A stretch of DNA of 6,463 bases, from NCBI GenBank assembly GCA_012729935.1, contig JAAYBY010000115.1, positions 1 to 6,463 on the forward strand. Direction: 5' to 3'. The notes beneath the pieces were generated by a model. The model worked only from the letters and a program-made list of their open reading frames with translations, was not told the DNA's origin and did not search any database. This stretch comes from Clostridiaceae bacterium. Lineage in GTDB: Bacteria; Bacillota; Clostridia; Saccharofermentanales; UBA5734. This document shows positions 6,450 through 6,463 of this stretch, in pieces. How positions within the stretch are numbered: the first letter of the stretch is position 1; each line of letters begins with the position of its first letter. The translations under genes were made by a program, and so were the position numbers.

Positions 6450-6463
6450 CAAATCAAACAATA

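Overview
This window carries a glutamate mutase / methylaspartate operon: the first two enzymatic steps of glutamate fermentation by the methylaspartate (mesaconate) pathway. All of its genes lie on the minus strand, so transcription runs from high to low coordinates. The close match to clostridial glutamate mutase and methylaspartate ammonia-lyase, the strong AGGAGG-type ribosome sites and the TTGACA promoters suggest an anaerobic Bacillota (clostridial-type) bacterium with fairly high GC for that group. The genus cannot be told from this sequence alone.

Layout, in the order of transcription. A GntR-family regulator (about 5050-6045) comes first. A 107-base gap follows, holding a promoter flanked by a perfect 11-bp inverted repeat. 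Then come glmS (4511-4942, the B12-binding small subunit), glmL (3129-4514, the MutL ATPase-like reactivation factor), glmE (1682-3142, the catalytic subunit), methylaspartate ammonia-lyase (402-1637), and the N-terminal third or so of an AtuA-like (DUF1446 type) protein that runs off the left edge (1-371). glmS/glmL overlap by 4 bases and glmL/glmE by 14 bases. The remaining gaps are 30-44 bases with good Shine-Dalgarno sites, so this is one tightly coupled transcription unit.

How it works together. GlmS carries adenosylcobalamin and joins GlmE to rearrange L-glutamate to (2S,3S)-3-methylaspartate; GlmL probably services this complex. The ammonia-lyase then gives mesaconate and ammonia. Genes for the later steps (mesaconate hydration, citramalate cleavage) are not in the window. 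The AtuA-like protein has no assigned role in the pathway. The catalytic residues known from the clostridial enzymes are all present in GlmE, GlmS and the lyase, so the system looks functional.

Regulation. The box TATAGTACAAT occurs as a perfect inverted repeat around the glmS promoter. Eleven bases of the same motif (GATATAGTACA) occur again over the -10 of the gntR promoter. This points to the GntR protein controlling both the operon and itself.

The right end (about 6105-6463) is more AT-rich and holds no convincing complete gene. It contains a strong plus-strand promoter (TTTACA-18-TATAAT) about 120 bases ahead of a well-primed 19-codon signal-peptide-like reading frame. A lipoprotein-like continuation lies in another frame, so this may be the start of a divergent exported-protein gene that is frameshifted near the window edge.
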